Made by a program: the position numbers and the translations under genes
Notes under the pieces: generated by a model
Database searches by the model: none
What the model saw: only the letters and a program-made list of their open reading frames with translations
Told to the model about the DNA's origin: nothing
In this document: positions 1 through 12,258 of the stretch, piece after piece
Numbering within the stretch: the first letter of the stretch is position 1
Layout of the letters: each line of letters starts with the position of its first letter
DNA from: Mycobacterium sp.
GTDB taxonomy: Bacteria > Actinomycetota > Actinomycetes > Mycobacteriales > Mycobacteriaceae
Length of the DNA stretch: 64,000 bases
Assembly: GCA_003987775.1 (NCBI GenBank)
Contig: RXJD01000037.1
Location: forward strand, 124,001 to 188,000
Direction: 5' to 3'

Positions 1-1600
1 GGGACAGGGCCACCACGACCAGCAGCGCCCCGGCCAGGGCCGCGGTCAGCAGGATGGGCGACACAGAGCCGTCGATCCCGGGCAGCCGCAACACGAGACC
101 GAGTCCGCTCAGGTCGGCGTTGCGGGCAGCCGGCAGGCTGCGCAGCACCGACTGCAGCGGCGCGGTCACGACGAACGGCAGTACCGCGACGACGGCGCAT
201 CCGACCCCCGCCCCGGCCATGCCGATGAGCATGCTGACCGGCGCCTCGCACGCCTGCTCGGCCCGCTGCGAGCGGGCGCGCGCCAAAAAGCCGGTACCGA
301 ATGCCTTGACCATCGCCGCCACCCCCAGCCCCGTCGTCAACGCCACAGCGCCGACGCCGACCGGTGTCACCAATCCGAGCAGCGAATTGTGTTCGGGGCG
401 GGCATGAATCAGCGACTGCACCAGAAGCCATTCGCCGACGAATCCGGCGCCCAGCGGCAACCCCGACGCCCCGAGCGCGGCCACGCCGAAAAGGGTCGTG
501 GTCACCGGCATCCGCCGTGCCAACCCGCCCATCCGGTCGAGGTCACGTTCACCGGTGGCCACCAGTACCGATCCGGCGGCCATGAAGCCGAGGCTTTTGA
601 ATGCGGCGTGCGCGATCAGGTGCAGTAGCGCCGCTGTCATCGCTATCACCGCGGCCGCACCTGCGCCGCAGGCGGCCAACAGGGTGGCCGCCCCCAACGC
701 CAGCACGACCAGTCCCATGTTCTCGATCGTCGAATACCCCAGCAGCCGTTTGAGATCGGCGGCCACCGAGGCCTGCAGCACGCCGTACATGGCCGAGACG
801 GCGCCGACGGCCAACAGGACGGCTCCCCACCATCGGGGCCCCGGTCCGAGCAACTGCAAGTCGACCTTGACGATTCCGTAGACACCGAGGTTGACCATGG
901 CGGCGCTCATCAACGCCGACACCGGACTCGGCGCTTCGGGGTGAGCGCGGGGCAACCAGGCGTGCAGCGGCAGCAGGCCCGCCTTGGAGCCGAACCCCAG
1001 CAGCGTCAGCAGGAAAACCGCGTTACGCGACGTCTCCGGGATACCGGTCATGTCGGCGAACCGGTCGGTGCAGGCTGCCGCGGCCGCCACCATCAGGCCG
1101 AGCAGGATCGCCGCGAAACCGATCTGCGTCATCACCGCGTAATAGACTGTGGCGGAACGTACTTCGGTACGATGGTGATCGGAGGCCAGCAGGATCAGCG
1201 AGGCCAGTGCCATCAGTTCCCAGGCCAGCAGGAAGGTGCTCACGGTGGCGGCGGCGGGCACCAGCAGCATCGCCGTGACGAACGCCGGCAACGTCAACTG
1301 CGCGACCGCACCATGCCGCTCGCGGCGCAGGTAGCCGATGCTGTACACACCGACGACGACGGCCACCGCTCCGGTGAGCGCCATGAAGAACCCACCGAGC
1401 CGATCGGCGGCGAATTCCACGCCACTGAGCGGCAGCAGCCACGGCACGCGTACCTGAGCCTGCCAACCGGATACCGCGGCCAATCCCAGCGCCGCACCGA
1501 CGACACCGATCACCGCCGTCGCAACGCCGCTCACCCATGCGCCAATTCCGTTCCGGTGCAACATATCCGGCGCGGCTTCGGGCGCCAGGGTCGCCGTCAC
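1..1600 (-). CDS. Hydrogenase-4/NADH-quinone oxidoreductase proton-pumping subunit (Rv0083-like), 3' end cut off
   Basis: This is a polytopic membrane protein of the NuoL/NuoM/HyfB antiporter family, expected to sit in the cytoplasmic membrane as the proton-translocating part of a formate hydrogenlyase-like or complex-I-like enzyme. About 533 residues are visible and the gene runs off the left edge. The start is a GTG overlapping the stop of the upstream NuoB-like gene (GTGA overlap), so the two are translationally coupled. The sequence shows many hydrophobic helices and the family core with conserved Lys/His residues (GSKAGLLPLHAWLPRAHPEA, then KRLLGYSTIENMG and HAAFKSLGF). M. tuberculosis Rv0083 is the closest family member I know. 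The redox donor and acceptor cannot be told from this fragment. Confidence 0.85.
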   Translation of the reverse strand, partial: MTATLAPEAAPDMLHRNGIGAWVSGVATAVIGVVGAALGLAAVSGWQAQVRVPWLLPLSGVEFAADRLGGFFMALTGAVAVVVGVYSIGYLRRERHGAVAQLTLPAFVTAMLLVPAAATVSTFLLAWELMALASLILLASDHHRTEVRSATVYYAVMTQIGFAAILLGLMVAAAAACTDRFADMTGIPETSRNAVFLLTLLGFGSKAGLLPLHAWLPRAHPEAPSPVSALMSAAMVNLGVYGIVKVDLQLLGPGPRWWGAVLLAVGAVSAMYGVLQASVAADLKRLLGYSTIENMGLVVLALGAATLLAACGAGAAAVIAMTAALLHLIAHAAFKSLGFMAAGSVLVATGERDLDRMGGLARRMPVTTTLFGVAALGASGLPLGAGFVGEWLLVQSLIHARPEHNSLLGLVTPVGVGAVALTTGLGVAAMVKAFGTGFLARARSQRAEQACEAPVSMLIGMAGAGVGCAVVAVLPFVVTAPLQSVLRSLPAARNADLSGLGLVLRLPGIDGSVSPILLTAALAGALLVVVALS

Positions 1601-2076
1601 CTGCCCGTCACCGATCGCAGGGCTGCCACGACCTGATCGGGAGTCGGCGGGCAGCCGGGGATCTCGACGTCCACCGGAATCACTTCACCGACCGCACCGA
1701 CCACCCCATAGGCGTCCGCGAACACGCCCCGGTTGAGCGCGCAATCCCCGCACGCGATCACCACCCGCGGCAGGGGCGTGGCGGCCAGGGTATTGCGCAG
1801 CGGCTGTGCCATGTTGCGGGTCACCACGCCGGTGACCAGCAGCGCGTCCGCATGCCGGGGCGATGCCACCAGCCGGGCACCGAACCGCTCGGCGTCATAT
1901 ACCGGCCCGAACGCCCCCGAGATCTCCACCTCGCAGCCGTTGCAGGAGCCGGCGTCGACGTGGCGCACCTGCACCGACCCGGCGACCCCGGTCGGTGGTA
2001 CGACGGCCGCGACGGGCTTGGGCGCCGCGCTTTCGGCGACCCGGCCCAGCCGCTGTATCCGGCCGATCCAGCTCAT
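1597..2076 (-). CDS. NuoB/HycG-like [4Fe-4S] small subunit (Rv0082-like)
   Basis: The 159-residue protein belongs to the NADH-quinone oxidoreductase 20-kDa subunit family, which carries the terminal [4Fe-4S] cluster (N2-like) that passes electrons to the membrane arm. Candidate cluster cysteines are visible as CNGC at 45-48, CGDC at 109-112 and PGCPP with Cys142. It starts with ATG inside the stop of the ArsR gene (ATGA overlap) and overlaps the next gene by GTGA, so the three genes form one tightly coupled operon. The order ArsR, NuoB-like, NuoL-like matches Rv0081-Rv0082-Rv0083 of M. tuberculosis. A full complex would need more subunits, expected beyond the left edge. Confidence 0.85.
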   Translation of the reverse strand: MSWIGRIQRLGRVAESAAPKPVAAVVPPTGVAGSVQVRHVDAGSCNGCEVEISGAFGPVYDAERFGARLVASPRHADALLVTGVVTRNMAQPLRNTLAATPLPRVVIACGDCALNRGVFADAYGVVGAVGEVIPVDVEIPGCPPTPDQVVAALRSVTGR

Positions 2077-2417
2077 CGCTGTGCCGTGGGGACGTCGGCG
2101 CGCAGGTCCTCGAGCATCGCGACCTGCCCGGTCAGCATGCCGGTGAGCACCCGGCGGGCCACGGCCATCAGCTCGGCGATCAGCGGCGAGGTGATCGAGT
2201 AGATCACCGTGTTGCCGTCCTTGCGCGCCGTCACCACCCCGGCGCGGCGCAGCACGGCGAGCTGCTGGGACAGATTGGAGGACTCCAGGCCCACTTCAGG
2301 CAGGAGTTCGGCCACTGTGTGGTCCCGTTCCGACAGCAGTTCCAGGATGCGCACCCGCGCCGGGTGGCCCAGCGTCTTGAAGAACTCCGCCTTCAGCTTG
2401 TACAGCGGCTCGGACAC
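2073..2417 (-). CDS. ArsR-family transcriptional regulator (Rv0081-like)
   Basis: This 114-residue winged-helix repressor has the ArsR fold: an N-terminal helix, HPARVRILELL at about 18-28, and a helix-turn-helix around 33-60 (VAELLPEVGLESSNLSQQLA), followed by the wing. It contains no cysteine, so it lacks the classical CxC metal site and probably senses something other than thiol-bound metal. It leads the operon of two hydrogenase/NADH-dehydrogenase-like genes. In M. tuberculosis Rv0081 is part of the DosR hypoxia network and an important hypoxia regulator. No DosR box was recognised upstream here. An inverted repeat directly upstream of the start is a likely autoregulatory operator. Confidence 0.88.
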   Translation of the reverse strand: MSEPLYKLKAEFFKTLGHPARVRILELLSERDHTVAELLPEVGLESSNLSQQLAVLRRAGVVTARKDGNTVIYSITSPLIAELMAVARRVLTGMLTGQVAMLEDLRADVPTAQR

Positions 2418-2433
2418 CGACCCTCACTAAGAA

Positions 2434-2457
2434 TTCATCAATTTAACAGTTGAAGAA
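2434..2457. promoter_or_regulatory. Candidate operator of the ArsR regulator
   Basis: The inverted repeat TTCATCAA-N8-TTGAAGAA (7 of 8 bases symmetric) starts 17 bases upstream of the ArsR start codon. It is overlaid on a direct repeat, AAGAATTCATCA (2429-2440) and AAGAATTTATCA (2453-2464), spaced 24 bp apart. The AT-rich patch stands out in GC-rich DNA. Autoregulation is inferred from position. Confidence 0.55.
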
Positions 2458-2485
2458 TTTATCAGATGTTGGGCACCTCAGTGGC

Positions 2486-2545
2486 GCGAGCAGACGCAAA
2501 ATCACCTTGGAACGTACGCTCCAAGGTGATTTTGCGTCTGCTCGC
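2486..2545. terminator. 60-bp near-perfect palindrome behind serB2, likely terminator or intergenic repeat
   Basis: Two 26-base arms, GCGAGCAGACGCAAAATCAC... and its exact complement, flank an 8-base centre that is itself almost palindromic. The element lies 5 bases after the serB2 stop and before the ArsR operon promoter. It could fold as a very long hairpin and end serB2 transcription. There is no clear U-tract. The arm length exceeds most mycobacterial terminators, so it may also be a dispersed palindromic repeat. Confidence 0.7.
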
Positions 2546-2550
2546 CAGAG

Positions 2551-3804
<1,254 letters not shown>

Positions 3805-3807
3805 TCA

Positions 3808-5643
<1,836 letters not shown>

Positions 5644-5663
5644 CTACAAACTGTCGTAATTGC

Positions 5664-5683
5664 GTCGGCGGGCACGCGCCGAC
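5664..5683. other. Small hairpin in the ctaD/fecB divergent promoter region
   Basis: GTCGGCG-N6-CGCCGAC gives perfect 7-bp arms within the 177-bp divergent intergenic region, 47 bases before the fecB start. It could be a regulatory palindrome or a leader hairpin of fecB. Nothing else distinctive was seen in this spacer. Confidence 0.35.
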
Positions 5684-5730
5684 CGGCCGGACAGCGGGGT
5701 CTGAGCAGGCCGGATGTTACCGTCGGACAC

Positions 5731-6813
5731 GTGCAAACCGGCGGCCTGCGAATCAGTCTGGGCGCCGTAGCGGCGGTCGCGCTGGTCCTGACGTCGGCCT
5801 GCGGTTCGGACAAGCCGACGTCAGCGTCGTCGATGGTCACGCCGACCACCCAGATCGCGGGCGCCGGTGTGCTGGGTAACGACCGCAAACCCGACGAGTC
5901 ATGTGCGCGGGACGCGGCCGCGCCGGACCCTGCTCCCCCACCCCCGGCGCGCAACGCGGCGGGGGTCGTTCCGGGCGAGACTCAGGTGCCCGCCGATCCC
6001 CAGCGCATCGTCGTGCTCTCCGGAGACCAACTGGACTCGCTGTGCGCGCTGGGCCTGCAGTCCCGGATTGTCGCCGCGGCGTTGCCGGACGGTTCGTCGA
6101 GTCAACCGTCGTACCTGGGCAAGGTGATTCACGATGCGCCGGGCGCCGGTTCGCGCAACGCACCGGACCTCAAGGCCATCGCGGCGGCCCACCCGGACCT
6201 GATCCTGGGCTCGGTGGCGCTGACGCCGACGCTGTATCCACAACTGGCGGCGATCGCACCGACCGTGTTCACCGCGGCCCCGGGTGCGGCCTGGGAAGAC
6301 AACCTGCGCGGCGTCGGTGCGGCGACCGCCCGCGGCGCCGCCGCCGAGGCGGTGATCACCGGATTCCGGCAGCGCGCCACCGATGTCGGCGCCAAGCACG
6401 ACGCGCCCCATTTCCAGGTGTCGGTGGTGCAACTGACCGCCAGCACGCTGCGCGTCTACGGGGCCGACAACTTCCCCGCCAGCGTGCTGAAGGCGGTCGG
6501 GGTGGATCGGCCCGCGGCGCAGCGGTTCACCGACAAGCCCTACCTCGAGTTCGGTGCCACCGATGCCGACCTGGCCAGGAACCCGGACTTTTCCGCGGCC
6601 GACGCCGACATCATCTATGTGTCGTGCGCCTCCCCGGCCGCGGCCGAACGCGCGGCGACCGTCCTGGACAGCGGCCCGTGGCGCCGGCTCGGCGCCAACC
6701 GCGACAACCGGATCTTCATCGTCAACGACGAGATCTGGCAGACCGGTGAGGGAATCATCGCCGCCCGCGGCATCGTTAATGATCTGCGTTGGATCAACGC
6801 GCCCATCAACTGA
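5731..6813 (+). CDS. fecB: FecB-like iron-siderophore binding lipoprotein
   Basis: This is a periplasmic-binding-protein-type lipoprotein, related to ABC transporter receptors for ferric siderophores, anchored on the outer face of the membrane. The 360-residue product has a signal peptide ending in the lipobox LTSAC with Cys24, then an alanine/proline-rich linker and the two-lobed PBP domain (about 85-355, starting [19 protein letters not shown]). It closely resembles M. tuberculosis FecB (Rv3044), which occupies the same position between ctaD and adhC. GTG is used as the start. The ligand is not certain: the family name comes from ferric dicitrate, but mycobacterial FecB has been linked to mycobactin-type iron uptake and envelope integrity. 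Confidence 0.93.
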   Translation: MQTGGLRISLGAVAAVALVLTSACGSDKPTSASSMVTPTTQIAGAGVLGNDRKPDESCARDAAAPDPAPPPPARNAAGVVPGETQVPADPQRIVVLSGDQLDSLCALGLQSRIVAAALPDGSSSQPSYLGKVIHDAPGAGSRNAPDLKAIAAAHPDLILGSVALTPTLYPQLAAIAPTVFTAAPGAAWEDNLRGVGAATARGAAAEAVITGFRQRATDVGAKHDAPHFQVSVVQLTASTLRVYGADNFPASVLKAVGVDRPAAQRFTDKPYLEFGATDADLARNPDFSAADADIIYVSCASPAAAERAATVLDSGPWRRLGANRDNRIFIVNDEIWQTGEGIIAARGIVNDLRWINAPIN

Positions 6814-6904
6814 GAGTGATGAGCGCAACGCCGCCGCAATTGGCGTGCAAACCGTTAACTTAGCTAACCTATATGAGAGCGTAACTAGATCCCAGAGGAT
6901 GATG

Positions 6905-7945
6905 ATGAGCACCGTTTCCGCATATGCCGCCACGTCGGCCACCGAACCGCTGACCAAGACCACGATCGAACGACGCGAACCCGGCCCGCACGATGTGGCC
7001 ATCGACATCAAATTCGCCGGAATCTGCCACTCCGACATCCACACCGTCAAAGCCGAATGGGGCGTACCGAACTATCCGGTGGTTCCCGGCCACGAGATCG
7101 CCGGCGTCGTCACCGCCGTCGGGTCCGAGGTGACCAAGCACAAGGTCGGCGACCATGTCGGCGTCGGCTGCATGGTCAACTCCTGCGGCCAGTGCAGCAG
7201 CTGTCAAGCCGGTCTCGAGCAGTACTGCAAGAAGGGTGCCACCTTCACCTACAACTCGACCGACAAAGACGGCACCCCGACGCAGGGCGGCTACAGCCAG
7301 GCAGTGGTGGTGGACGAGAACTTCGTCGTGCGCATCCCCGAGTCTCTGCCGCTGGACGCGGCCGCCCCGCTGCTGTGCGCGGGCATCACGCTGTTCTCAC
7401 CGCTGCGGCACTGGAAAGCCGGCCAGGACACCCGGCTGGCCATCATCGGTCTGGGCGGACTGGGCCACATGGGCGTCAAGCTGGGCGCGGCGATCGGCTG
7501 CGAGGTGAGCGTGCTGTCGCAGTCGCTGAAGAAGATGGAAGACGGATTGCGTTTGGGCGCAAGCAATTACTACGCCACCTCCGACCCGGACACCTTCAAG
7601 AAACTGCGGGGCAGCTTCGACCTCATCCTCAATACGGTCTCGGCGAACCTGAATCTGGGCCAGTACCTGAATCTGCTTGACGTCGACGGCACCATCGTCG
7701 AGCTCGGCATCCCCGAGCACCCCATGGAGGTCCCGGCGTTCGGTCTCGCGCTGGCGCGGCGCAGCCTGTCCGGGTCGAACATCGGCGGTATCGCCGAGAC
7801 CCAGGAGATGCTCGACTTCTGCGCCGAACACAACGTGACGCCCGAAATCGAGGTCATCGCAGCCGATTACGTCAACGAAGCCTACGAGCGCGTGCTGGCC
7901 AGCGACGTGCGGTACCGCTTCGTCATCGACATCTCGACGTTATAG
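6905..7945 (+). CDS. adhC: Zinc-dependent NADP alcohol dehydrogenase AdhC
   Basis: This medium-chain dehydrogenase of the cinnamyl-alcohol-dehydrogenase/YahK type interconverts alcohols and aldehydes. Catalytic zinc residues appear as Cys41 in GICHSDIH and His63-Glu64 in PGHE. Structural zinc cysteines are 94, 97, 100 and 108. The nucleotide fold shows GLGGLGHMG. The ATG at 6905 is one of three consecutive in-frame ATG codons. I chose the third because AGAGG lies six bases upstream and because the 346-residue length equals M. tuberculosis AdhC (Rv3045). It follows fecB on the same strand after 91 bases. The physiological substrate is unknown. Confidence 0.95.
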   Translation: MSTVSAYAATSATEPLTKTTIERREPGPHDVAIDIKFAGICHSDIHTVKAEWGVPNYPVVPGHEIAGVVTAVGSEVTKHKVGDHVGVGCMVNSCGQCSSCQAGLEQYCKKGATFTYNSTDKDGTPTQGGYSQAVVVDENFVVRIPESLPLDAAAPLLCAGITLFSPLRHWKAGQDTRLAIIGLGGLGHMGVKLGAAIGCEVSVLSQSLKKMEDGLRLGASNYYATSDPDTFKKLRGSFDLILNTVSANLNLGQYLNLLDVDGTIVELGIPEHPMEVPAFGLALARRSLSGSNIGGIAETQEMLDFCAEHNVTPEIEVIAADYVNEAYERVLASDVRYRFVIDISTL

Positions 7946-7955
7946 GACAGGCCGG

Positions 7956-8372
7956 TCAGCCCTGAGCGGTAGCCCGGATCCGGGCCGCCACCTCTTCGGC
8001 CGCTTCGCCGTCCTCATCACCGGGGATCACCTCGCTGACATCGATACCGGCCAGCGGCCAACCGGCGGCGGCCAGGGTGGCGGCGACGCGCCGGACGTTC
8101 TCCGGACCGGGGTCGCGGTGCGTCAATTCTGCGATCTGTTCCGCGATCTCGTTTCCGTCGATGACACCGTCGGCGACCGCGGGCGAGCCTTTCGCGGTGA
8201 GGTTGTCCACGACTTCCCTGAGCTGATCCGCGCTCAGCGGTGTGCTGCGCAGCAGTGCGAAGAGCGGGACGCGATCGGGCCCGGGCACGCCTTCGGGATA
8301 ACCCGCCTGCAGCCAGCGGATCACCGACCGAAAGAAGTTGGGGTGGGCGCAATCGGAATTGTCTTTCGTCAC
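7956..8372 (-). CDS. DUF3349 family protein (Rv3046c-like)
   Basis: The 138-residue protein matches the small helical DUF3349 family of mycobacteria: an N-terminal segment FFRSVIRWLQAGYPEGVPGPDRVPLFALLRSTPLS typical of the domain, followed by an acidic helical extension ending in EVAARIRATAQG. It sits in the same place as Rv3046c, convergent with adhC with only 10 bases between the stops. GTG is the probable start. No catalytic motif, signal peptide or membrane segment is visible. Family members have solved structures but no assigned biochemical role that I know. Confidence 0.85.
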   Translation of the reverse strand: MTKDNSDCAHPNFFRSVIRWLQAGYPEGVPGPDRVPLFALLRSTPLSADQLREVVDNLTAKGSPAVADGVIDGNEIAEQIAELTHRDPGPENVRRVAATLAAAGWPLAGIDVSEVIPGDEDGEAAEEVAARIRATAQG

Positions 8373-8537
8373 CCGGTCAGTGTCGCGAAAGCGAGGTCGG
8401 CGACGCCACTTGCCGGGGCCCGCTGAGCGGACAATTCATGCTTCGTTCACGGCGCGCACACGTGCGCGCGCCAGACCGCTTGTCGTCGCCCTTCCCTATC
8501 ATCGGTTCGTGCAGACGGCTCCCCCGACGACCCGCGC

Positions 8538-9104
8538 ATGACAGCAGCCTTGCTCGCCATCCCACTGATTGTCGCGGCAGTCGCCGGAATCAACAGGCAC
8601 AGCCTCGCGGCTGCCGTCCTGGCGTTCTACCTTGCTCTGCTGTGCGTGGTGCTGACCGGTTGGCTGGCCAACCGGAAGTGGCCGCGCCGCGCGGCACGCG
8701 TCACGAGTCTGCGAGACATCGACGCGATGGACGGTGCCGAGTTCGAAAGCTACGTCGCCACCCGCCTTGGCCGGGCGGGATGGCGGGTGACGTTCACCCC
8801 GCCCGTCGGTGACTACGGCGTGGACCTGGTCGCCGAAAAGGACGGCCGGTATGTCGCGGTGCAATGCAAGCGGCACGCCAAACCGGTGGGCGTCGCGGCC
8901 GTCCAGGAAGTGGTGGCAGGCGCACGACACCACGGCTGCACCCGCAGCATCGTCGTCAGCAACCAGGAATTCACCTCAGCCGCAAAGCAGTTGGCGCGCA
9001 CTCACGGCTGCCAGTTGATCGGCCGGAAGGTTCTGCAGAGCTGGGTGCCGCAGCCTGTCGGTCGGCTCGCCGCCCAACCCGGCGAGTCCCCGGCGCAGTC
9101 GTAG
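8538..9104 (+). CDS. Membrane-anchored Mrr-type restriction endonuclease-like protein
   Basis: This 188-residue protein begins with two hydrophobic segments (about 3-17 and 22-44) and continues into an Mrr_cat/PD-(D/E)xK nuclease-like domain (about 58-170). The catalytic-type residues are Asp96 in GVDLVAEKDG and Gln109-x-Lys111 in VQCKRH, with a preceding acidic helix (Glu68/Glu70) as in the family. The family includes type IV enzymes that cut modified DNA, but many membrane-tethered members in actinobacteria have no proven activity. It has no methylase partner nearby. It stands alone between the DUF3349 gene and the PE gene and is not part of the conserved block, so it is probably acquired. 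Confidence 0.78.
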   Translation: MTAALLAIPLIVAAVAGINRHSLAAAVLAFYLALLCVVLTGWLANRKWPRRAARVTSLRDIDAMDGAEFESYVATRLGRAGWRVTFTPPVGDYGVDLVAEKDGRYVAVQCKRHAKPVGVAAVQEVVAGARHHGCTRSIVVSNQEFTSAAKQLARTHGCQLIGRKVLQSWVPQPVGRLAAQPGESPAQS

Positions 9105-9241
9105 CGCAGTTCCGCCGTCATGCCCGCGCAATGAGGTAGTCGGGTACTTAAGCCGGGCCAGTCTTACCTTGCGAGGCTGGATTCATGCGCAACCGACTGC
9201 GCGTCGATTTGCCATTGCGGCGATGAACCAAAGGGGCGGAG

Positions 9242-9901
9242 ATGACATATGTGATCGCAGCGCCGGAGCCGATAGCTGCGGCTGCAACGGATTTAGGCGC
9301 CATTGCTGCAACGCTCGAGGCCGCCCACCTGACGGCGGCGGCCTCGACCCAAGCGTTGCTGCCGGCGGCCGCCGACGAGGTCTCGGCGAGCATCGCGCAC
9401 CTGTTCTCCGGTTATGCCGAGGACTATCAGAAGCTGGCCACCAAGGCGGCGACATTTCACCAGCAGTTCGTGGAGCACTTGACCGCCAGTGCGGGCTCGT
9501 ATGCCATTGCCGAGTCCGCCAACGTCGCCTCGTTGCTGCACCCCGCGATTGCCGCCACGAACTCAGTCGCCGCGGCGGCCACGGACCCGTCGGCCATTTC
9601 CTACTACGTTGGTGAGGCAGTGCGCCGCATCGGTTTTATTGCCAGTTCTATCCCGGCTCTGGCAAGGCAACTAGGTCAGCTCTACCTCACCAACCCCGAC
9701 TACTTCTACAGCGCGCTACCGTTGTTCCTGGTAGGTGGACCGCTGGCTGCCGGTCTCTATGTCTCCGGCCCCCTATTACGCCTGTGGGTTGACTTGATCA
9801 GTCCGCTTTACGATACGTATCCAGCTCTGTACCAAGCACTTCTGGCGCCCTTCTTCCCACTGCTGCTCGTCCATCTCATTACGTTTGGCGCCTTCTTGTA
9901 G
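9242..9901 (+). CDS. PE-family protein with a hydrophobic C-terminal region
   Basis: The first ~95 residues form a PE domain: Pro8-Glu9 near the N-terminus, two long alanine-rich helices, and the type VII secretion motif YxxxE at Tyr87-Glu91 (YAIAE). The remaining ~120 residues are not Gly-rich PGRS. They contain hydrophobic stretches (FLVGGPLAAGLYVSGPLL, then a proline/leucine-rich end). A strong ribosome site, GGGGCGGAG, abuts the ATG. No PPE or EsxAB partner lies next to it, so it may be a stand-alone ESX-5-type substrate. The 3' half is less GC-rich than its neighbours. A PE gene is not expected here in the H37Rv order, which suggests an insertion. Confidence 0.88.
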   Translation: MTYVIAAPEPIAAAATDLGAIAATLEAAHLTAAASTQALLPAAADEVSASIAHLFSGYAEDYQKLATKAATFHQQFVEHLTASAGSYAIAESANVASLLHPAIAATNSVAAAATDPSAISYYVGEAVRRIGFIASSIPALARQLGQLYLTNPDYFYSALPLFLVGGPLAAGLYVSGPLLRLWVDLISPLYDTYPALYQALLAPFFPLLLVHLITFGAFL

Positions 9902-9935
9902 ACGAGGAAGAAGCGGTCACTGCCGGAAACCGACT

Positions 9936-10922
<987 letters not shown>

Positions 10923-10972
10923 TCACCAGGCCGATTTGGCTGCCGGCAGCGCCGGACGTGCTTAGGCCACAA

Positions 10973-11020
10973 ACACTACCCCTGGTGTCCGACAAGCTGC
11001 CGCAACACAACAACTTGTGT
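10973..11020 (-). promoter_or_regulatory. Paired NrdR boxes upstream of nrdF2
   Basis: Two 16-bp palindromic boxes, ACACTACCCCTGGTGT (10973-10988) and ACACAACAACTTGTGT (11005-11020), start exactly 32 bp apart. Size, ACAC...GTGT ends and three-helical-turn spacing match the known NrdR operator pattern. NrdR would repress nrdF2 when dNTP or dATP levels are high. Confidence 0.75.
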
Positions 11021-11202
11021 TTTGCGCGTGTCGCTGCCAGCCACTTCTCACATGCCGAAATGCGTTCGCTCCATGGCGGCAACGGCCTGCGGCGGCCCGC
11101 CCACGCCCGCCTGCGCTGCTGCTTTGCGGCCGAGGAGGTAGCACCGTTGACCCGGGCCGGCCAACACCAGGCACTCCGGCGGGAATCTCGGCGACCAAGG
11201 CA

Positions 11203-12258
11203 CTAGGGCTCGATGATCTGCACCACACCCGCGGTCACCCCGGCGACGAACAGCCGCCCGGAATTCGCGTCCACACCCACGGTGTAGGGATTTTGCACCG
11301 TCGGAAAGCGTCGTACCTCGCGCGGGTTCGTGTCGCTCATGTCGTAGCCGACGACTTCGTTGGTCCCCGACGACGCCACCCAGAGCCGGTCGCGCGCCGC
11401 GTCGTAGGTGATGCCGTACGGTCCGCCCGGCTGAGCCACCGTAGCCACCTCCCGCGGGACCGGGAGCGGGGTGAACACCCGCACCGCGTCACCGCGCGTG
11501 TCGGCGGCGATCATCCGCCCGTGCCGGTCGGCGAGCAGGTGGGTCGGCCCCGCGCCGGCCGGCGCCGACCCCACGATGGTCAGCCGTTCGGCGTCGTACA
11601 CGGTGAGGTCGTTCTTGCGTACGTCCAGGACCCCCATCGCGGTCCCGACCGGCGCCGTCCCGGCCGGCTGGACACTGTCGGCGAAGATCTTGACGACCTG
11701 ATCACCGCGGACGACGGCCACCGTTCCGCCGTGTTCGTTGGCGACGAAGACCGTGCCGTTGGCCGCCGCGGCGGCGTCGTGCGGATGCGCGCCGGTGTGG
11801 ATGGCCGGCTGCGCCTTGCCTTGCGGCAGGTCGACACGGATCAGTACGTCGGCGGTTTCGACCGGCACCAGAACCGGTCCCCCGGGAGCGGCGAGCTGGA
11901 GGTGTCGGACACTTCCCGGAAGCGGCACCCGGCCGGTGACGGCACCGGTGTCGGCGTCCAGCAGCACCAGCTCGTCGGGGTCGCGCACGGCGACGGCGAC
12001 GGTCCGCGTCCGCGGGTCGACGACGATCCCTTCTGGCGAGCGGCCCACCGAGACGGTCCGCCCGAGGACGGGATCGGTGGGTGGCGGCGCCTGGCGGGGT
12101 TCGGCGGCCTGCGGCAGCCCGGCGTCCGGCGGGCGACTGCCCTCGGTCGGCACGGTGGCCGAACCCGCCTGCGTGCCGCCGTGACCGCAGGCGGTGACCA
12201 GCAGCGCCGCCAAACACAGCCCGCCGAGCAACCGCCTTGCCCGACTTTCAGCGGTCAT
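11203..12258 (-). CDS. Beta-propeller lipoprotein (YncE/SMP-30-like repeats)
   Basis: The 351-residue product has a short N-terminus and a lipobox LVTAC with Cys24, then a proline-rich linker (to about 60) and a repeated four-strand pattern typical of a seven-bladed propeller: SVGRSPEGIVVDPRTRTVAVAV, VANEHGGTVAVV, QPGGPYGITYDAARDRLWVASS, NPYTVGVDANSGRLFVAGV. Such folds bind ligands or partner proteins at the cell surface. The ATG at 12258 overlaps the stop of the upstream TetR gene by ATGA, so the lipoprotein is co-expressed with the repressor. An upstream in-frame start inside the TetR gene was rejected because it would precede the signal peptide. Its ligand and function are unknown. Confidence 0.82.
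   Translation of the reverse strand: MTAESRARRLLGGLCLAALLVTACGHGGTQAGSATVPTEGSRPPDAGLPQAAEPRQAPPPTDPVLGRTVSVGRSPEGIVVDPRTRTVAVAVRDPDELVLLDADTGAVTGRVPLPGSVRHLQLAAPGGPVLVPVETADVLIRVDLPQGKAQPAIHTGAHPHDAAAAANGTVFVANEHGGTVAVVRGDQVVKIFADSVQPAGTAPVGTAMGVLDVRKNDLTVYDAERLTIVGSAPAGAGPTHLLADRHGRMIAADTRGDAVRVFTPLPVPREVATVAQPGGPYGITYDAARDRLWVASSGTNEVVGYDMSDTNPREVRRFPTVQNPYTVGVDANSGRLFVAGVTAGVVQIIEP

Noticed and set aside
2418..2550. DosR box upstream of the Rv0081-like gene
   Set aside because: No sequence close to the known GGGACT...GGCCC-type consensus was seen.
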